From assembly GCF_034479515.1 (NCBI RefSeq), contig NZ_CP140152.1, forward strand, positions 1,984,001 through 2,048,000: 64,000 nt of DNA, given 5' to 3'. Position 1 is the stretch's first letter, and every line of letters starts with the position of its first letter. This document shows, one piece after another, positions 1-8,317 of the stretch. Made by a program: the position numbers and the translations under genes. A model generated the notes under the pieces. The model had not been told where the DNA came from and ran no database searches. It saw only the letters and a list, made by a program, of their open reading frames with translations. The DNA is from Duganella zoogloeoides. Its GTDB lineage: Bacteria; Pseudomonadota; Gammaproteobacteria; Burkholderiales; Burkholderiaceae_D.

Positions 1-226
1 CACGCTCGCGGTACGCGGCCGGGTCGAAATAATTCTTCATGATGGCCTGCGTAATCTGCTCGGCACCGGGGATCGTCAGGGACAGCGACAGCGTGGCGCG
101 CCGGTTCTCTGCCAGGTATTGCTCGGTAGCGATGAAGCGCGTTACCCTTCCTGCTTCGCACAACCAGCCCACGTGCTGGCCGTGCAGCCGCACTTCCAGG
201 TAACGTGGACTCAACGGATGACTCAT
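1..226 (-). CDS. hipA: HipA-family toxin kinase, N-terminal fragment (runs off the left edge)
   Basis: Only the first 75 codons are in the window; the 3' part lies to the left. The visible protein begins MSHPLSPRYLEVRLHG and continues with a VGWL segment and an LSLSLTIPG segment, the pattern of the N-terminal beta-rich (couple-hipA) domain of HipA-type Ser/Thr kinase toxins. Members of this family phosphorylate translation components such as glutamyl-tRNA synthetase; the catalytic kinase core is not visible here, so activity cannot be judged. Its ATG overlaps the TGA of the upstream HTH gene in an ATGA arrangement, the usual coupling of hipB and hipA. The context supports the call more than the short sequence does. 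Confidence 0.7.
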   Translation of the reverse strand, partial: MSHPLSPRYLEVRLHGQHVGWLCEAGRVTRFIATEQYLAENRRATLSLSLTIPGAEQITQAIMKNYFDPAAYRER

Positions 227-510
227 GGAGTGCTCGCGAGGAACCGGTCCACCGATGAGGGCACATCGTCCGGGCCGATGGCTTTACCGGACAACAGACG
301 TTCCACCTCGGGTAGCAGATGCTTGGGGATCACGACAACGCTTGCCTCCATGGCATTCGCCAGCGCTTCGATGGTGCCTAACCGCGCATCGACCTTTCCA
401 CCTAAAACGTTGCTGACCTGGGGCACGCTCATGCCGGTCAAAGTCGCAAGATATTGCAAGGTTTTTCCTTGGGCGTTGCGGCGCTGTTGAAGTTGTTGAA
501 AAATGGTCAT
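223..510 (-). CDS. hipB: HipB-like XRE-family antitoxin / autorepressor
   Basis: A 95-residue protein with a helix-turn-helix at about residues 15-45 (QYLATLTGMSVPQVSNVLGG is the core), typical of Cro/C1-type regulators. Partner antitoxins of HipA kinases have this size and fold and both neutralise the toxin and repress their own promoter. The C-terminal tail (KHLLPEVERLLSG onwards) would contact the toxin. The stop codon overlaps the hipA start by four bases, and a good inverted repeat lies directly upstream. I infer an autoregulated two-gene toxin-antitoxin operon. Confidence 0.78.
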   Translation of the reverse strand: MTIFQQLQQRRNAQGKTLQYLATLTGMSVPQVSNVLGGKVDARLGTIEALANAMEASVVVIPKHLLPEVERLLSGKAIGPDDVPSSVDRFLASTP

Positions 511-558
511 CTTATGCTTTCGTATAAATGCATAGATGATTTTACGTTAAAACATAAG
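511..558. promoter_or_regulatory. Inverted-repeat operator of the hipBA operon
   Basis: Two inverted arms flank the promoter region immediately upstream of the antitoxin start: CTTATGCTTTCGTA at 511-524 and TACGTTAAAACATAAG at 543-558. The outer six bases of the arms (CTTATG/CATAAG) and the inner CGTA/TACG match perfectly. Pairs of such palindromic half-sites are the normal binding sites of HipB dimers. The region between them is AT-rich and is the likely -10/-35 area. Binding is inferred. Confidence 0.6.
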
Positions 559-583
559 TCGAAGCGCGCATGTGGAGGTGTCT

Positions 584-1660
584 TCAGCGTGACCGCACCA
601 CCTCATCGACTTCGGCCATCAACACCCGCACCAGCTCTGCCGCCGGCATTTCCCGGACCAGCGGCGCGCCTTGCCCGGCCCAGTGCGCGGCGAATTCGTG
701 GTTGCCGGCCTTGCTGGCTGCGCCATGCAACTGCTTGCCCGCGTCGTACGCGACCGGGTAGTCGGCTGCCGGTGGTGCGCCGGCGGCTTCGCCGTGTACG
801 ATCAGCTGGTTCATCATGCCCCGGGCCAGGCGGCCCGAGATGGCAGCGGTAAGCCGGGTGGAACCGGCGCGGTCGCTTTGCAGCATGGCGCGGTAGCCGG
901 CGTTGGCGGCCGACTCCGGGCAGAGCAGGAAGGCGGTGCCCAGCTGGGCGCCCGCAGCGCCCAGGTCCAGCGCGGCCTGGATGCCGGCGCCGTCCATGAT
1001 GCCGCCGGCGGCGATCACGGGCAACTGCGTGTGTTTTGCCAGCAGGCGCACCAGCACCGAGGTGCTCAGCCTTTCATCGGGCGCTTCGGTATCGAACACG
1101 CCCCGGTGGCCGCCCGCTTCCACGCCTTGGGCGACGATGGCGTCGATGCCGGTTTGCCCGATGCGCCGCGCTTCGTCGAGGCTGGTGGCCGTGGCCATGG
1201 TGCGGATGCCCGCAGCGCGCAGCGCCGCCAGCCACTCGGCGCGCGGCAGGCCGAAGTGGAAACTCACCACCGCCGGCCGCAGTTCGAGCAGCAACTGGAA
1301 CGCTTCTTCGTCCTCGATGAAGGTCTTGTAAATCTCGTCCAGCACGGCGGGCGGTTCGATGCCGGCCTGGGCGAACAGCGGCGCCAGGTACGCGATCCAT
1401 GCCGCTTCGCGCTGCGCGTCGCGCCTGGCCGGTGGGTGGCAGAAAACATTGACGTTGATCGGGCCGGCGGTGAGCGCTTGCGTTTCTTCGATCAGCTTGC
1501 GCGACTGCGCCACGGTGGCCGCGCCGATGGCCAGCGAGCCGAGGGCGCCGGCGTCGGTCACCGCTGCCGCCATCGCCGGGGTGGAGAAGGCCGCCATGGG
1601 CGCGGCGACCAGGGGATGGCGTAAGCCGAGCTGGGTGAAAAACGGGTGGACTGCTGCCAT
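584..1660 (-). CDS. Nitronate monooxygenase (2-nitropropane dioxygenase family)
   Basis: A 358-residue FMN-dependent TIM-barrel enzyme that would oxidise alkyl nitronates such as propionate-3-nitronate using O2. Family marks are the N-terminal PLVAAPMAAFSTPAMAAAV segment, the GVEAGGHRG flavin-phosphate loop near residue 180, and AGGIMDGAGIQAALDLGA near 220 followed by LGTAFL. Length is normal for the family. An AGAAGG-like ribosome site precedes the ATG. It lies 38 bp behind a LuxR-type response regulator on the same strand and may be co-transcribed with it. FabK-type enoyl reductases share the fold, but there is no fatty-acid gene nearby. Confidence 0.85.
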   Translation of the reverse strand: MAAVHPFFTQLGLRHPLVAAPMAAFSTPAMAAAVTDAGALGSLAIGAATVAQSRKLIEETQALTAGPINVNVFCHPPARRDAQREAAWIAYLAPLFAQAGIEPPAVLDEIYKTFIEDEEAFQLLLELRPAVVSFHFGLPRAEWLAALRAAGIRTMATATSLDEARRIGQTGIDAIVAQGVEAGGHRGVFDTEAPDERLSTSVLVRLLAKHTQLPVIAAGGIMDGAGIQAALDLGAAGAQLGTAFLLCPESAANAGYRAMLQSDRAGSTRLTAAISGRLARGMMNQLIVHGEAAGAPPAADYPVAYDAGKQLHGAASKAGNHEFAAHWAGQGAPLVREMPAAELVRVLMAEVDEVVRSR

Positions 1661-1698
1661 GGTGCCGCCTTCTGACGAGTGGGGGGGAGATGTTTCCC

Positions 1699-2328
1699 CT
1701 AGATCGTAATGATCCCACGTTTGAGCGCGATCGTCACCGCGTGCGTGCGGTCGTTGGCGGCCAGCTTGGACAGCACGTTTTTCATGTGCGCCTTGACCGT
1801 CTCTTCGGAGATCGACAGGTGCTCGGCGATGCGGCGGTTGGAGTTGCCGCTGGCGGCGTGGTTCAGCACTTCCATCTCGCGCGGGCTCAGCGGCCCCTGG
1901 CCCATGTGCTGCGCCAGTTCCATGGCGATTTCGGGCGGAATCCGGCGCTGGCCGATGTGCACACCGCGCACGGTGTCGAGCAGTTCGCGGCGCAGGGTGC
2001 TTTTCAGCAGGAAACCGGCCGCGCCGGCCTGCACCGCGCGCAGGATCTGGGCATCGCCCTTGTAGGTGGTGAGCATGATCACGCGCGCGTCGCTGTGTTC
2101 ACCCCGGATGCGCTGCAACGCGGTCACGCCATCGAGCTCCGGCATGGCGATATCCATGATGGTGACATCGGGACGCAGCTCCTGGTAGCGGTCGATGGCT
2201 TCGCGGCCGTTGCTTGCTTCGCCTGCCAGGCGCATGTCGTCCTGGCTGGAAATGGCTTCGCCCAGACCGGCCCGCAACAGCGGGTGGTCATCGACAACGA
2301 GGACGGATATGGGGCGTGGAGCTTCCAT
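1699..2328 (-). CDS. NarL/FixJ-type response regulator (receiver plus LuxR HTH)
   Basis: A 209-residue two-domain regulator. The receiver domain (about 5-125) carries the VVDDHPLLR acidic pocket and the phospho-acceptor in TIMDIAMPE (Asp59). The C-terminal LuxR helix-turn-helix (about 145-205) has LSPREMEVLNHAASG and SEETVKAHMKNVLSKL. I start it at the ATG whose protein begins MEAPRPISVLVVDD; an open extension upstream of this has no receiver homology. No sensor kinase is adjacent, so it is an orphan in this window. It is 38 bp upstream of the nitronate monooxygenase gene and divergent from a LysR gene. Confidence 0.85.
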   Translation of the reverse strand: MEAPRPISVLVVDDHPLLRAGLGEAISSQDDMRLAGEASNGREAIDRYQELRPDVTIMDIAMPELDGVTALQRIRGEHSDARVIMLTTYKGDAQILRAVQAGAAGFLLKSTLRRELLDTVRGVHIGQRRIPPEIAMELAQHMGQGPLSPREMEVLNHAASGNSNRRIAEHLSISEETVKAHMKNVLSKLAANDRTHAVTIALKRGIITI

Positions 2329-2473
2329 GCTGTAACGAGTGTTGTATTCCAAATTTACTTTTCTGAGTCTGTATTGTGCGTTGCAGCTGCAAAGTATGCA
2401 TTCTCTGAAAGAATGGCACAATAGCCAGACCTGCAAATGACCTTTGCACTATCTGCAAACCTTGGAGACCATC

Positions 2474-3439
2474 TTGATCGATACCTTGCATTGCCTGCTG
2501 GCCGTGGTGGAGCACCGCAGCCTCTCGCGCGCAGCCACGCAACTGGAAATGTCGGTGTCGTCGGTATCGCGCAAGCTCGACGCGCTCGAGGCGCAACTGG
2601 GCGCGCGCCTGCTAGTACGCGGCGCGCGCCAGGTGGCGCTGACCGACGCTGGCGAACGCTTCCTCCCGCGCGCGCGCAATATGCTGGCCGAACTGGCCGA
2701 AGGCATGGCGGCGGTGCAGGACCTGGACCGCGAGCCGCGCGGCGTGTTGACGGTCACCGCCCCCGCCGGCTTTTCGCGCCTGCATGCGGCGCCGGCCATC
2801 GCCAGCTTCCTGGCCCGGTATCCGTCGCTGGAAGTGGAGCTGCTGGTGGGGGACAGCGTGGTGGACCTGGCCGAACAGCGCGTCGATGTGGCGATCCGCG
2901 CCGGCGTGGCCCCCAGTGGCGAACTGGTGGCCACCCGGCTGGCGCCCCAGCACCGCGTGGTGAGCGCCAGCCCGGCCTACCTGGAATGCCATGGCTGGCC
3001 GGCCTCGCCGGCGTCGCTGGTACAGCACCAGTGCCTGACCATGGTGGGCAAGTCGCCGCGTGCCTGGTGGCGCTTCGAAGGCGTCAATCAGAACCAGCCC
3101 TTGCCGGTCAAAGCAGCCTTCCGCTGCGACGATACCGACACGCTGCTGCATGCGGCGCTGGCCGGTGCCGGCATCGTCCACCTGGCCAACTGGATGGTAA
3201 GTGACGCCATTGTCGCTGGTACCCTGGTGCCGGTGTTCCCGATGGCGCCACTGGCGCGCACTCCGGCTGCGCGCCACGACCCGGCCGAATCGGCGATCCA
3301 CGCGGTACACATGCCGGGACGCTCCAGTCACGCCAAGGCGCAGCTGTTGATCGGTCACTTGAAGGAGTTCTTCGGCGATCCGCCGTATTGGGATGTAGCG
3401 ATGGAGAAGGCAGGGGCGGCCAAGCGGCGCGCCCCGTAA
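2474..3439 (+). CDS. LysR-family transcriptional regulator
   Basis: A typical LTTR of 321 residues: N-terminal winged HTH (LSRAATQLEMSVSSVSRKLD, LGARLLVRGARQ) and a C-terminal periplasmic-binding-like effector domain. I choose the TTG at 2474 because GGAG sits six bases upstream and the protein then begins MIDTLHCLLAVVEHRS, the normal LTTR length; an earlier TTG at 2444 is possible. The C-terminal 40 residues are basic and longer than usual. It is divergent from the response regulator/nitronate monooxygenase pair and could regulate it, but no effector can be deduced. Confidence 0.85.
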   Translation: MIDTLHCLLAVVEHRSLSRAATQLEMSVSSVSRKLDALEAQLGARLLVRGARQVALTDAGERFLPRARNMLAELAEGMAAVQDLDREPRGVLTVTAPAGFSRLHAAPAIASFLARYPSLEVELLVGDSVVDLAEQRVDVAIRAGVAPSGELVATRLAPQHRVVSASPAYLECHGWPASPASLVQHQCLTMVGKSPRAWWRFEGVNQNQPLPVKAAFRCDDTDTLLHAALAGAGIVHLANWMVSDAIVAGTLVPVFPMAPLARTPAARHDPAESAIHAVHMPGRSSHAKAQLLIGHLKEFFGDPPYWDVAMEKAGAAKRRAP

Positions 3440-3455
3440 ATTCAGTCAGAGCCAG

Positions 3456-3483
3456 CCTTCGCAGCAAGGTGCTGCGGCGAAGG
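3456..3483. terminator. Hairpin between convergent genes
   Basis: CCTTCGCAGCA (3456-3466) pairs with TGCTGCGGCGAAGG (3470-3483) with a two-base bulge and a three-base loop. It lies between the stop codons of the LysR gene and the opposing TPR gene. There is no T-run on either side, so it may be a weak bidirectional terminator or an RNA-stabilising hairpin. Confidence 0.45.
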
Positions 3484-3497
3484 TGATGCCAAGCGCT

Positions 3498-4463
3498 CTA
3501 ATTCCAGTCATCGCCGCCGGCGGCGCCGCCCCCGGCATCGTCCCAGCCGCCACTGACGCCGAAGTCGGTGCCGCCCATGTCGTCGTTCTGGACGATGCTG
3601 CTGCGGGTGGGGTCTTCGTAAATAATGTCGCTGCGGCCGCCGTCGGTGGCAGCGCTGTCGGTGGCGCCGTGGTTACCGCTCATGTTGCGGGCAATCGCCT
3701 CGGCCGCCATGAAGCCCGCGCCGACTGCCGCACCGGTGGCCAGGCCGCCCATGATGCGCGAGCCCATGCCCGGACCCTGCTGCGGGTAGCCTTGTTGGGG
3801 ATAGCCCTGCTGCGGATAACCCTGCTGCGGGTAGCCGCCACCGGGTGGATAGCCCGGAGGAGGCGGGGTGCCGGGATTGTATCCGGGGTTGAAGCCGCCG
3901 TTACCACCCATGCCGCCACCTTGCTGCTGCTGGCGATTGCGCATGAAGCGCGTTGCCACGAAGATGAACGCCACCAGCACCCCACCCATCAGCAGCACGC
4001 TGCCCCAGGGGATGCCGGCAGAGGCTTGCGGCGCCTCGGCACGGTTGGCGTAGCCGCCGCTGTCACGGCCGGCGCGGTTGGCCGGCGCTTGCTGGTTGTA
4101 GTTGGGGGCAGCATTGCCCGCCGCGCCGCTCTCGCCCTGGGCGATCAGCGTTTTCAGGTTGGCGACCGAGGTGGCATTCACCTTGGGCAGGCCGGGCGCC
4201 AGCCGCTCGGCCGTAGCGAGCGACCGCTGGGCGGCGGCAAACTTGCCCTGCTTGGCCAGCAGTTCGGCTTCGACAAAGTGCGCCTGCGAGCTGTTCGGAT
4301 GCTCCTTGAGCACTTGGTCCATCATGGCCTGGGCTTCGGCAAACTTGCCTGCCTCGGCCGCGACGTAGACCTCGTGCACGGTGGGCGATGCGGCAAACAC
4401 GGGCGCCGACAGTGCCAGCGCCCCAGCCAGCATCAGGCGGGTGGCGACAGATTTTGCATTCAT
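3498..4463 (-). CDS. Secreted/anchored TPR protein with GYPQQ repeats
   Basis: 321 residues. A Sec signal peptide ends near residue 24 (ALSAPVFA). Residues 27-108 form helical TPR-like repeats (EAGKFAEAQAMMDQVLKEHP, KQGKFAAAQRSLATAERLAP). A single membrane helix follows at about 151-172 (SVLLMGGVLVAFIFVATRFM). The region 183-232 is rich in Gly, Pro and Gln and contains four GYPQQ units, and a second short hydrophobic Gly/Ala stretch lies at 238-258. The tail is acidic and Gly/Asp-rich. The start has a GGAGAAAC ribosome site. I do not recognise a named family. The domain order suggests a scaffold protein in the inner membrane. Confidence 0.7.
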   Translation of the reverse strand: MNAKSVATRLMLAGALALSAPVFAASPTVHEVYVAAEAGKFAEAQAMMDQVLKEHPNSSQAHFVEAELLAKQGKFAAAQRSLATAERLAPGLPKVNATSVANLKTLIAQGESGAAGNAAPNYNQQAPANRAGRDSGGYANRAEAPQASAGIPWGSVLLMGGVLVAFIFVATRFMRNRQQQQGGGMGGNGGFNPGYNPGTPPPPGYPPGGGYPQQGYPQQGYPQQGYPQQGPGMGSRIMGGLATGAAVGAGFMAAEAIARNMSGNHGATDSAATDGGRSDIIYEDPTRSSIVQNDDMGGTDFGVSGGWDDAGGGAAGGDDWN

Positions 4464-4503
4464 GGTGTTTCTCCTGTGGGAACGATCCCTAAGTATTTCC
4501 AGT

Positions 4504-5772
4504 CTAGGCCATTTTCAAGGGGTGGGTGGTGCGGTGGACCACAGAGCGCGGCCCGCCCACCGAAGCGAGAACAGTCTCGGCAATGGTCTCGGCCGTGGCG
4601 GCGGACAAGGTCCAGCCCAGGTGGCCGTGGCCGGTGTTGTAGAACACGCACGGCGCCTTGCCGCGCCCCACGCGCGGCACCAGGTTCGGCATCATCGGCC
4701 GCAGTCCGGCCCACGGCGTGATGTTGCGGGTGGAAACGCCAGGGAAGCAGCGCTGCACCCAGTCCACCAGCGGGGCGATGCGGTCGGCGCGGATGTCGCG
4801 GTTAAAACCGTTGAACTCCGCCGTACCGGCCACGCGAAAGCGGTCGCAGCCCAGGCGGCTGGCCACCAGTTTGGCGGCGTCGTCTTCCAGGCTTACCAGC
4901 GGTGCGCAGGCGCGGCTCTCATCATCGTCCAGGTGCACCGTGATCGAATACCCCTTGACTGGATAGACGTTGACGCGGTCGCCCACCATGGCGGCCAGCG
5001 CGCGGCTGGCGGTGCCGGCACAGACCACCACGCCGTCGTACACGGCGATCTCCGGCGCGCCGTCCTGCAGCAGCGTGACGCAGGCGCCACGGTCATCGGC
5101 CGACAGGCCCACCACTTGCTGCGCGTAGCGTGTGTGCACGCCCAGGCGCTGGGCGGCAAGCGCCAGGCCGGCGGTGAATTTATGGATGTCGCCGGAGCTG
5201 TCGCTCTCGGTGTAGTGGCCGGCATAGTAGTCGCCCGCCAGCGCGGGTTCGATGGCGCGCATTTCCTCAGGCGTAACGGTGCGCCGTTGCACGCCTCCCT
5301 GCGCCAGCAGCAGCGAGACATCTTCGCCATGTTCGAAGTCGGCGCGGTCGCGGTAGATGTGCAGGATGCCGCGCCGCTCCAGGTCAAAGGCGATGTTTTC
5401 GTCTTCGGCCCACTGGAACAGGTGCTGGCGCGCCGCCACCGCCAGTCTGGCAATCGCTATCGTGTTCTCGCGGTAGTCGGGCATCGCCGATAGAAACTCT
5501 GCCAGCCAAGACAGCTTGTGCCAACTGGGCCTGGGGTTGAGCAGCAGCGGGGCGTCGCTGCGCAGCATCCAGCGCAACCCTTTACCCACGGTGCTGCGGT
5601 GGTTCCATACCTCGGCGTTCGATGCCGAGAGCTGGCCGCCGTTGGCATACGACGTTTCCATCGCCGGATAGCGGTGGCGCTCGATCAGCGTCACGCGCAG
5701 GCCACGCCTGGCCAGCGCGTAGGCGGTCGTCACGCCGGTAATGCCGGCGCCGATGACGGCGATGGTCTTCAT
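4504..5772 (-). CDS. D-amino-acid dehydrogenase-like FAD oxidoreductase
   Basis: A 422-residue DAO-family flavoprotein resembling DadA, which oxidatively deaminates D-amino acids to 2-oxo acids and passes electrons to the respiratory chain. The N-terminus is a Rossmann fold with VIGAGITGVTTAYALARRG (GxGxxG at residues 8-13) followed by ETSYANGGQLSASNAEVWN, the DadA-type signature. The C-terminus has WAGLRPMMPNLVPRVGRG and YNTGHGHLGWTLS, the FAD-closing segment. Full length. No alanine racemase or Lrp-type regulator is adjacent, so it may be a paralogue rather than the main alanine catabolic enzyme. The next gene upstream on the same strand is 17 bp away and may share its transcript. Confidence 0.8.
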   Translation of the reverse strand: MKTIAVIGAGITGVTTAYALARRGLRVTLIERHRYPAMETSYANGGQLSASNAEVWNHRSTVGKGLRWMLRSDAPLLLNPRPSWHKLSWLAEFLSAMPDYRENTIAIARLAVAARQHLFQWAEDENIAFDLERRGILHIYRDRADFEHGEDVSLLLAQGGVQRRTVTPEEMRAIEPALAGDYYAGHYTESDSSGDIHKFTAGLALAAQRLGVHTRYAQQVVGLSADDRGACVTLLQDGAPEIAVYDGVVVCAGTASRALAAMVGDRVNVYPVKGYSITVHLDDDESRACAPLVSLEDDAAKLVASRLGCDRFRVAGTAEFNGFNRDIRADRIAPLVDWVQRCFPGVSTRNITPWAGLRPMMPNLVPRVGRGKAPCVFYNTGHGHLGWTLSAATAETIAETVLASVGGPRSVVHRTTHPLKMA

Positions 5773-5789
5773 GGCGCCTCCGGTTTGCC

Positions 5790-7673
5790 TCAGGTGCGCT
5801 GGGCCGCTGCGATGTAGCGGTCGATCACGGTCGGCAGCACCGTGAGCGGCACGCCGCAGCTTTGCACCAGCGCGTCGTTAAAGCCCGGCAGGTCGAATTT
5901 GGCGCCCAGCGCGGCGCGCGCGCGTTCGCGCTGCCGCACGATCTCGTTGTGGCCTACCTTGTAGCCGCACGCCTGGCCCGGCGACACGCTGTAGCGGTCG
6001 ATCTCGCTGGTCATGGCCTGCTCGCCACGGCCGGTGTTTTCGACCAGGAAGCGGATCGCCTGTTCGCGGTTCCATTTCATCGCATGAATACCGGTATCGA
6101 CCACCAGGCGGCAGGCGCGGAACTGCTGCGCCTGCAGGTAGCCGATCTGGCTGAACGGGTCTTTCGCGTACAGGCCCAGTTCATCGACCAGCTGTTCGGC
6201 ATACAGCGCCCAGCCTTCGATAAAGGCATTGAAACCGATCAGCGACGAGATCAGCGGCAGGCGATCGTGGTGCTCGGCCAGGTAGGCGCCCTGGAAGGCG
6301 TGGCCCGGCAAGCCCTCGTGCGCGGTGAGCGTGGTCAGTTCCTGCTTGGGCCACAGCGTGGTCGATTTCAGGTTGACGTAGTAGATCGCCGGGCGGGTGC
6401 CGTCGAGCGAAGCGAAGTTCATGTAGCCGAGTGGGGCGCCCGCTTCGATATCGGTAGGTACGCGCTTGATTTCGAGCGGCACCTTGAGGTTCATGCGCGA
6501 GATCTTCGGCATCAGGTCGCGGATCGCTTCTACCCGCTCGTTGCAGAAGGCGATCAGTTCCTCGCGGCCCTTGTCGTTGTCGGCATAGAAGCGCTTGGGG
6601 TCCTTGGTCAGCGCCAGCAGGCGCGCGCCCACCGTGCCCTGGGTGATGCCCTGCGCTTTCAGGATGGTGTCGATACGCGCCTGCAGCGCCAGGTTCTGTT
6701 CCATGCCGATCGCGTGGATTTCCTTGGCCGACAGGCGGGTGGAGGTGCCCAGGCGCAGCGCCCATTCGTAATATGCTTCGCCGTCCGGCAGGCGGTGCAC
6801 GCCAGCGACATCGGTGGCCTTGGCGGTGGCGGCGGCAAACGCCTTGATCTGGCGGTCGAGCGCCGGATACACCTGGCGTTCTACCAGTTTGGTCGCGCGT
6901 GCGGCCCAGTCACCGTCGATGCCCAGCTTCTGGGTACGATCGACCAGCGACTGCACCAGCTTTTGCTGGCCCACCGGGGTGGCGCGGAATTCCTTCAACT
7001 GGGCCAGCGCGGTGCGGGCGATGAAGTCGGGCGGCATGATGCCACGGCCGGCCTGGTTGGTAATCCGCGTGTTTTCCTGCTCGAGCATGCGCGCCAGGCC
7101 GCTCAGGCGGTCGAGGTAGGCGTTGGCATCGGCCGCGTTGGCGATCTGGTGCTGAGAGTGCAGGAACTCCGGCACCCGGATGATGGCGCCGTCCTGCTGC
7201 GTGACCGGGAACGGCGAGGCATAGCCATTGAAACCGCTCGACGCGCCGCCGTAGGAAAAGCGCAGGCCCTCGATGCCCTCGTTGGCGGCGTAGCGCACGG
7301 TGTCGTAGCGCAGCTGCGCGTCTGGCCCCAGCTTGACGCGGTCCACCGCATCGAGCCGCTTGAGCATCGACTTGACCTGGCTGGCCCAGGCGGCGTCGCC
7401 CGCGCGGCTGATGTTTTCCAGTTTCGACTTGAGGTCGGCGCGTGCGCCCTTGTCCAGTCCCAGCGACGTGGCACTGGTGGGTGACAGGCGCAGGATTTCA
7501 TCGGCAAAGGTGTCGAGCAGCTTGGCGAACGCGGTGTCGCCCGGCGCAGCAGGTGCGACATTCCCCGCTTGTCCCTGTGCCAGTGCGAAGCCCGGCAAGA
7601 CCGAGACAGCGGTGGCGGAGAGGACGGATAACAACAGGTCGCGGCGGGAGAAATTCTGGGGCTGGTGGCTCAT
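5790..7673 (-). CDS. DUF885-family exported metallo-hydrolase
   Basis: A 627-residue DUF885 protein. The N-terminus NFSRRDLLLSVLSATAVSVL is a twin-arginine (Tat) signal, with cleavage likely after ALAQ near residue 33. The zinc-binding pair of the family is present: TAHEGLPGH (an HExxH variant with a downstream His) and NAFIEGWALYAE about 40 residues later. Characterised relatives are carboxypeptidase-like zinc enzymes, so a periplasmic peptidase is likely. The ribosome site AAAGGA precedes the ATG. The 161 bases upstream (7674-7834) hold no gene. The upstream gene for the pair 5790/4504 is this one. Confidence 0.8.
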   Translation of the reverse strand: MSHQPQNFSRRDLLLSVLSATAVSVLPGFALAQGQAGNVAPAAPGDTAFAKLLDTFADEILRLSPTSATSLGLDKGARADLKSKLENISRAGDAAWASQVKSMLKRLDAVDRVKLGPDAQLRYDTVRYAANEGIEGLRFSYGGASSGFNGYASPFPVTQQDGAIIRVPEFLHSQHQIANAADANAYLDRLSGLARMLEQENTRITNQAGRGIMPPDFIARTALAQLKEFRATPVGQQKLVQSLVDRTQKLGIDGDWAARATKLVERQVYPALDRQIKAFAAATAKATDVAGVHRLPDGEAYYEWALRLGTSTRLSAKEIHAIGMEQNLALQARIDTILKAQGITQGTVGARLLALTKDPKRFYADNDKGREELIAFCNERVEAIRDLMPKISRMNLKVPLEIKRVPTDIEAGAPLGYMNFASLDGTRPAIYYVNLKSTTLWPKQELTTLTAHEGLPGHAFQGAYLAEHHDRLPLISSLIGFNAFIEGWALYAEQLVDELGLYAKDPFSQIGYLQAQQFRACRLVVDTGIHAMKWNREQAIRFLVENTGRGEQAMTSEIDRYSVSPGQACGYKVGHNEIVRQRERARAALGAKFDLPGFNDALVQSCGVPLTVLPTVIDRYIAAAQRT

Positions 7674-7834
7674 GACATCCTTTTTTCTTTGTTAGAAGTA
7701 TTTTTCGTAACTTGAGGGTAATGCAACAGTTGCGAAAAAACAGCGCGACGATGACCATAGCGCGCCGTGCTGATCGATGTCAATGGGAATTGCGTGCGGG
7801 TTAAGCTGGGATTAATGTCAGAGCGAGGGTGTAT

Positions 7835-8245
7835 CTACTCGTCATCCCTGACAGCGCGAATCTCGAAATCAGCCTGCGATTCGGCATACGTCATTTTCCG
7901 AATCTTGTAAGTGAACTTGCCGGCACCTAGTATTTTCTCTCCGTAAAAACAGTATTCGGCGCTATGGATTTTTTCGTCCGGCGTCGCCGCTTCCAGCCCG
8001 GCGTAGCGATAGGCGCGTGCGTGGGGCAAATACCCGCTGAACGCCCCGGCGGCCAGATCGCCATAGTCGATGCCATTTACCCGCACGCCAAGCAATGTGA
8101 CGCCGGTGTCGTTGTGGAGTCGGATGTTCGATGGGGGCTTGAATGCTTCCATCATGCACAATATATAAACCACCGACAGGGTCAGGCCCAGTCCTGCGGC
8201 CAGGATGGAAAAGCGCAACCAGGGTCTGTCAGGGATGCTGTCCAT
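7835..8245 (-). CDS. Small membrane-anchored protein of unknown function
   Basis: 136 residues with one N-terminal membrane helix at about 11-32 (FSILAAGLGLTLSVVYILCM) and a soluble remainder, probably periplasmic, that begins PPSNIRLHNDTGVTLLGVRVNG. This segment looks like a beta-sandwich rather than an enzyme, and no catalytic motif is visible. Codon use and GC are lower than in the neighbours. It is a lone gene between the DUF885 gene and the FAD monooxygenase gene. I do not recognise a family. Confidence 0.6.
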   Translation of the reverse strand: MDSIPDRPWLRFSILAAGLGLTLSVVYILCMMEAFKPPSNIRLHNDTGVTLLGVRVNGIDYGDLAAGAFSGYLPHARAYRYAGLEAATPDEKIHSAEYCFYGEKILGAGKFTYKIRKMTYAESQADFEIRAVRDDE

Positions 8246-8317
8246 CGTTATGGTCCTGTTCCGGGAAGTTTGTACTATGCCATAGTGTACGGTGTGGTTG
8301 TTCCAAGAACAAGCACC

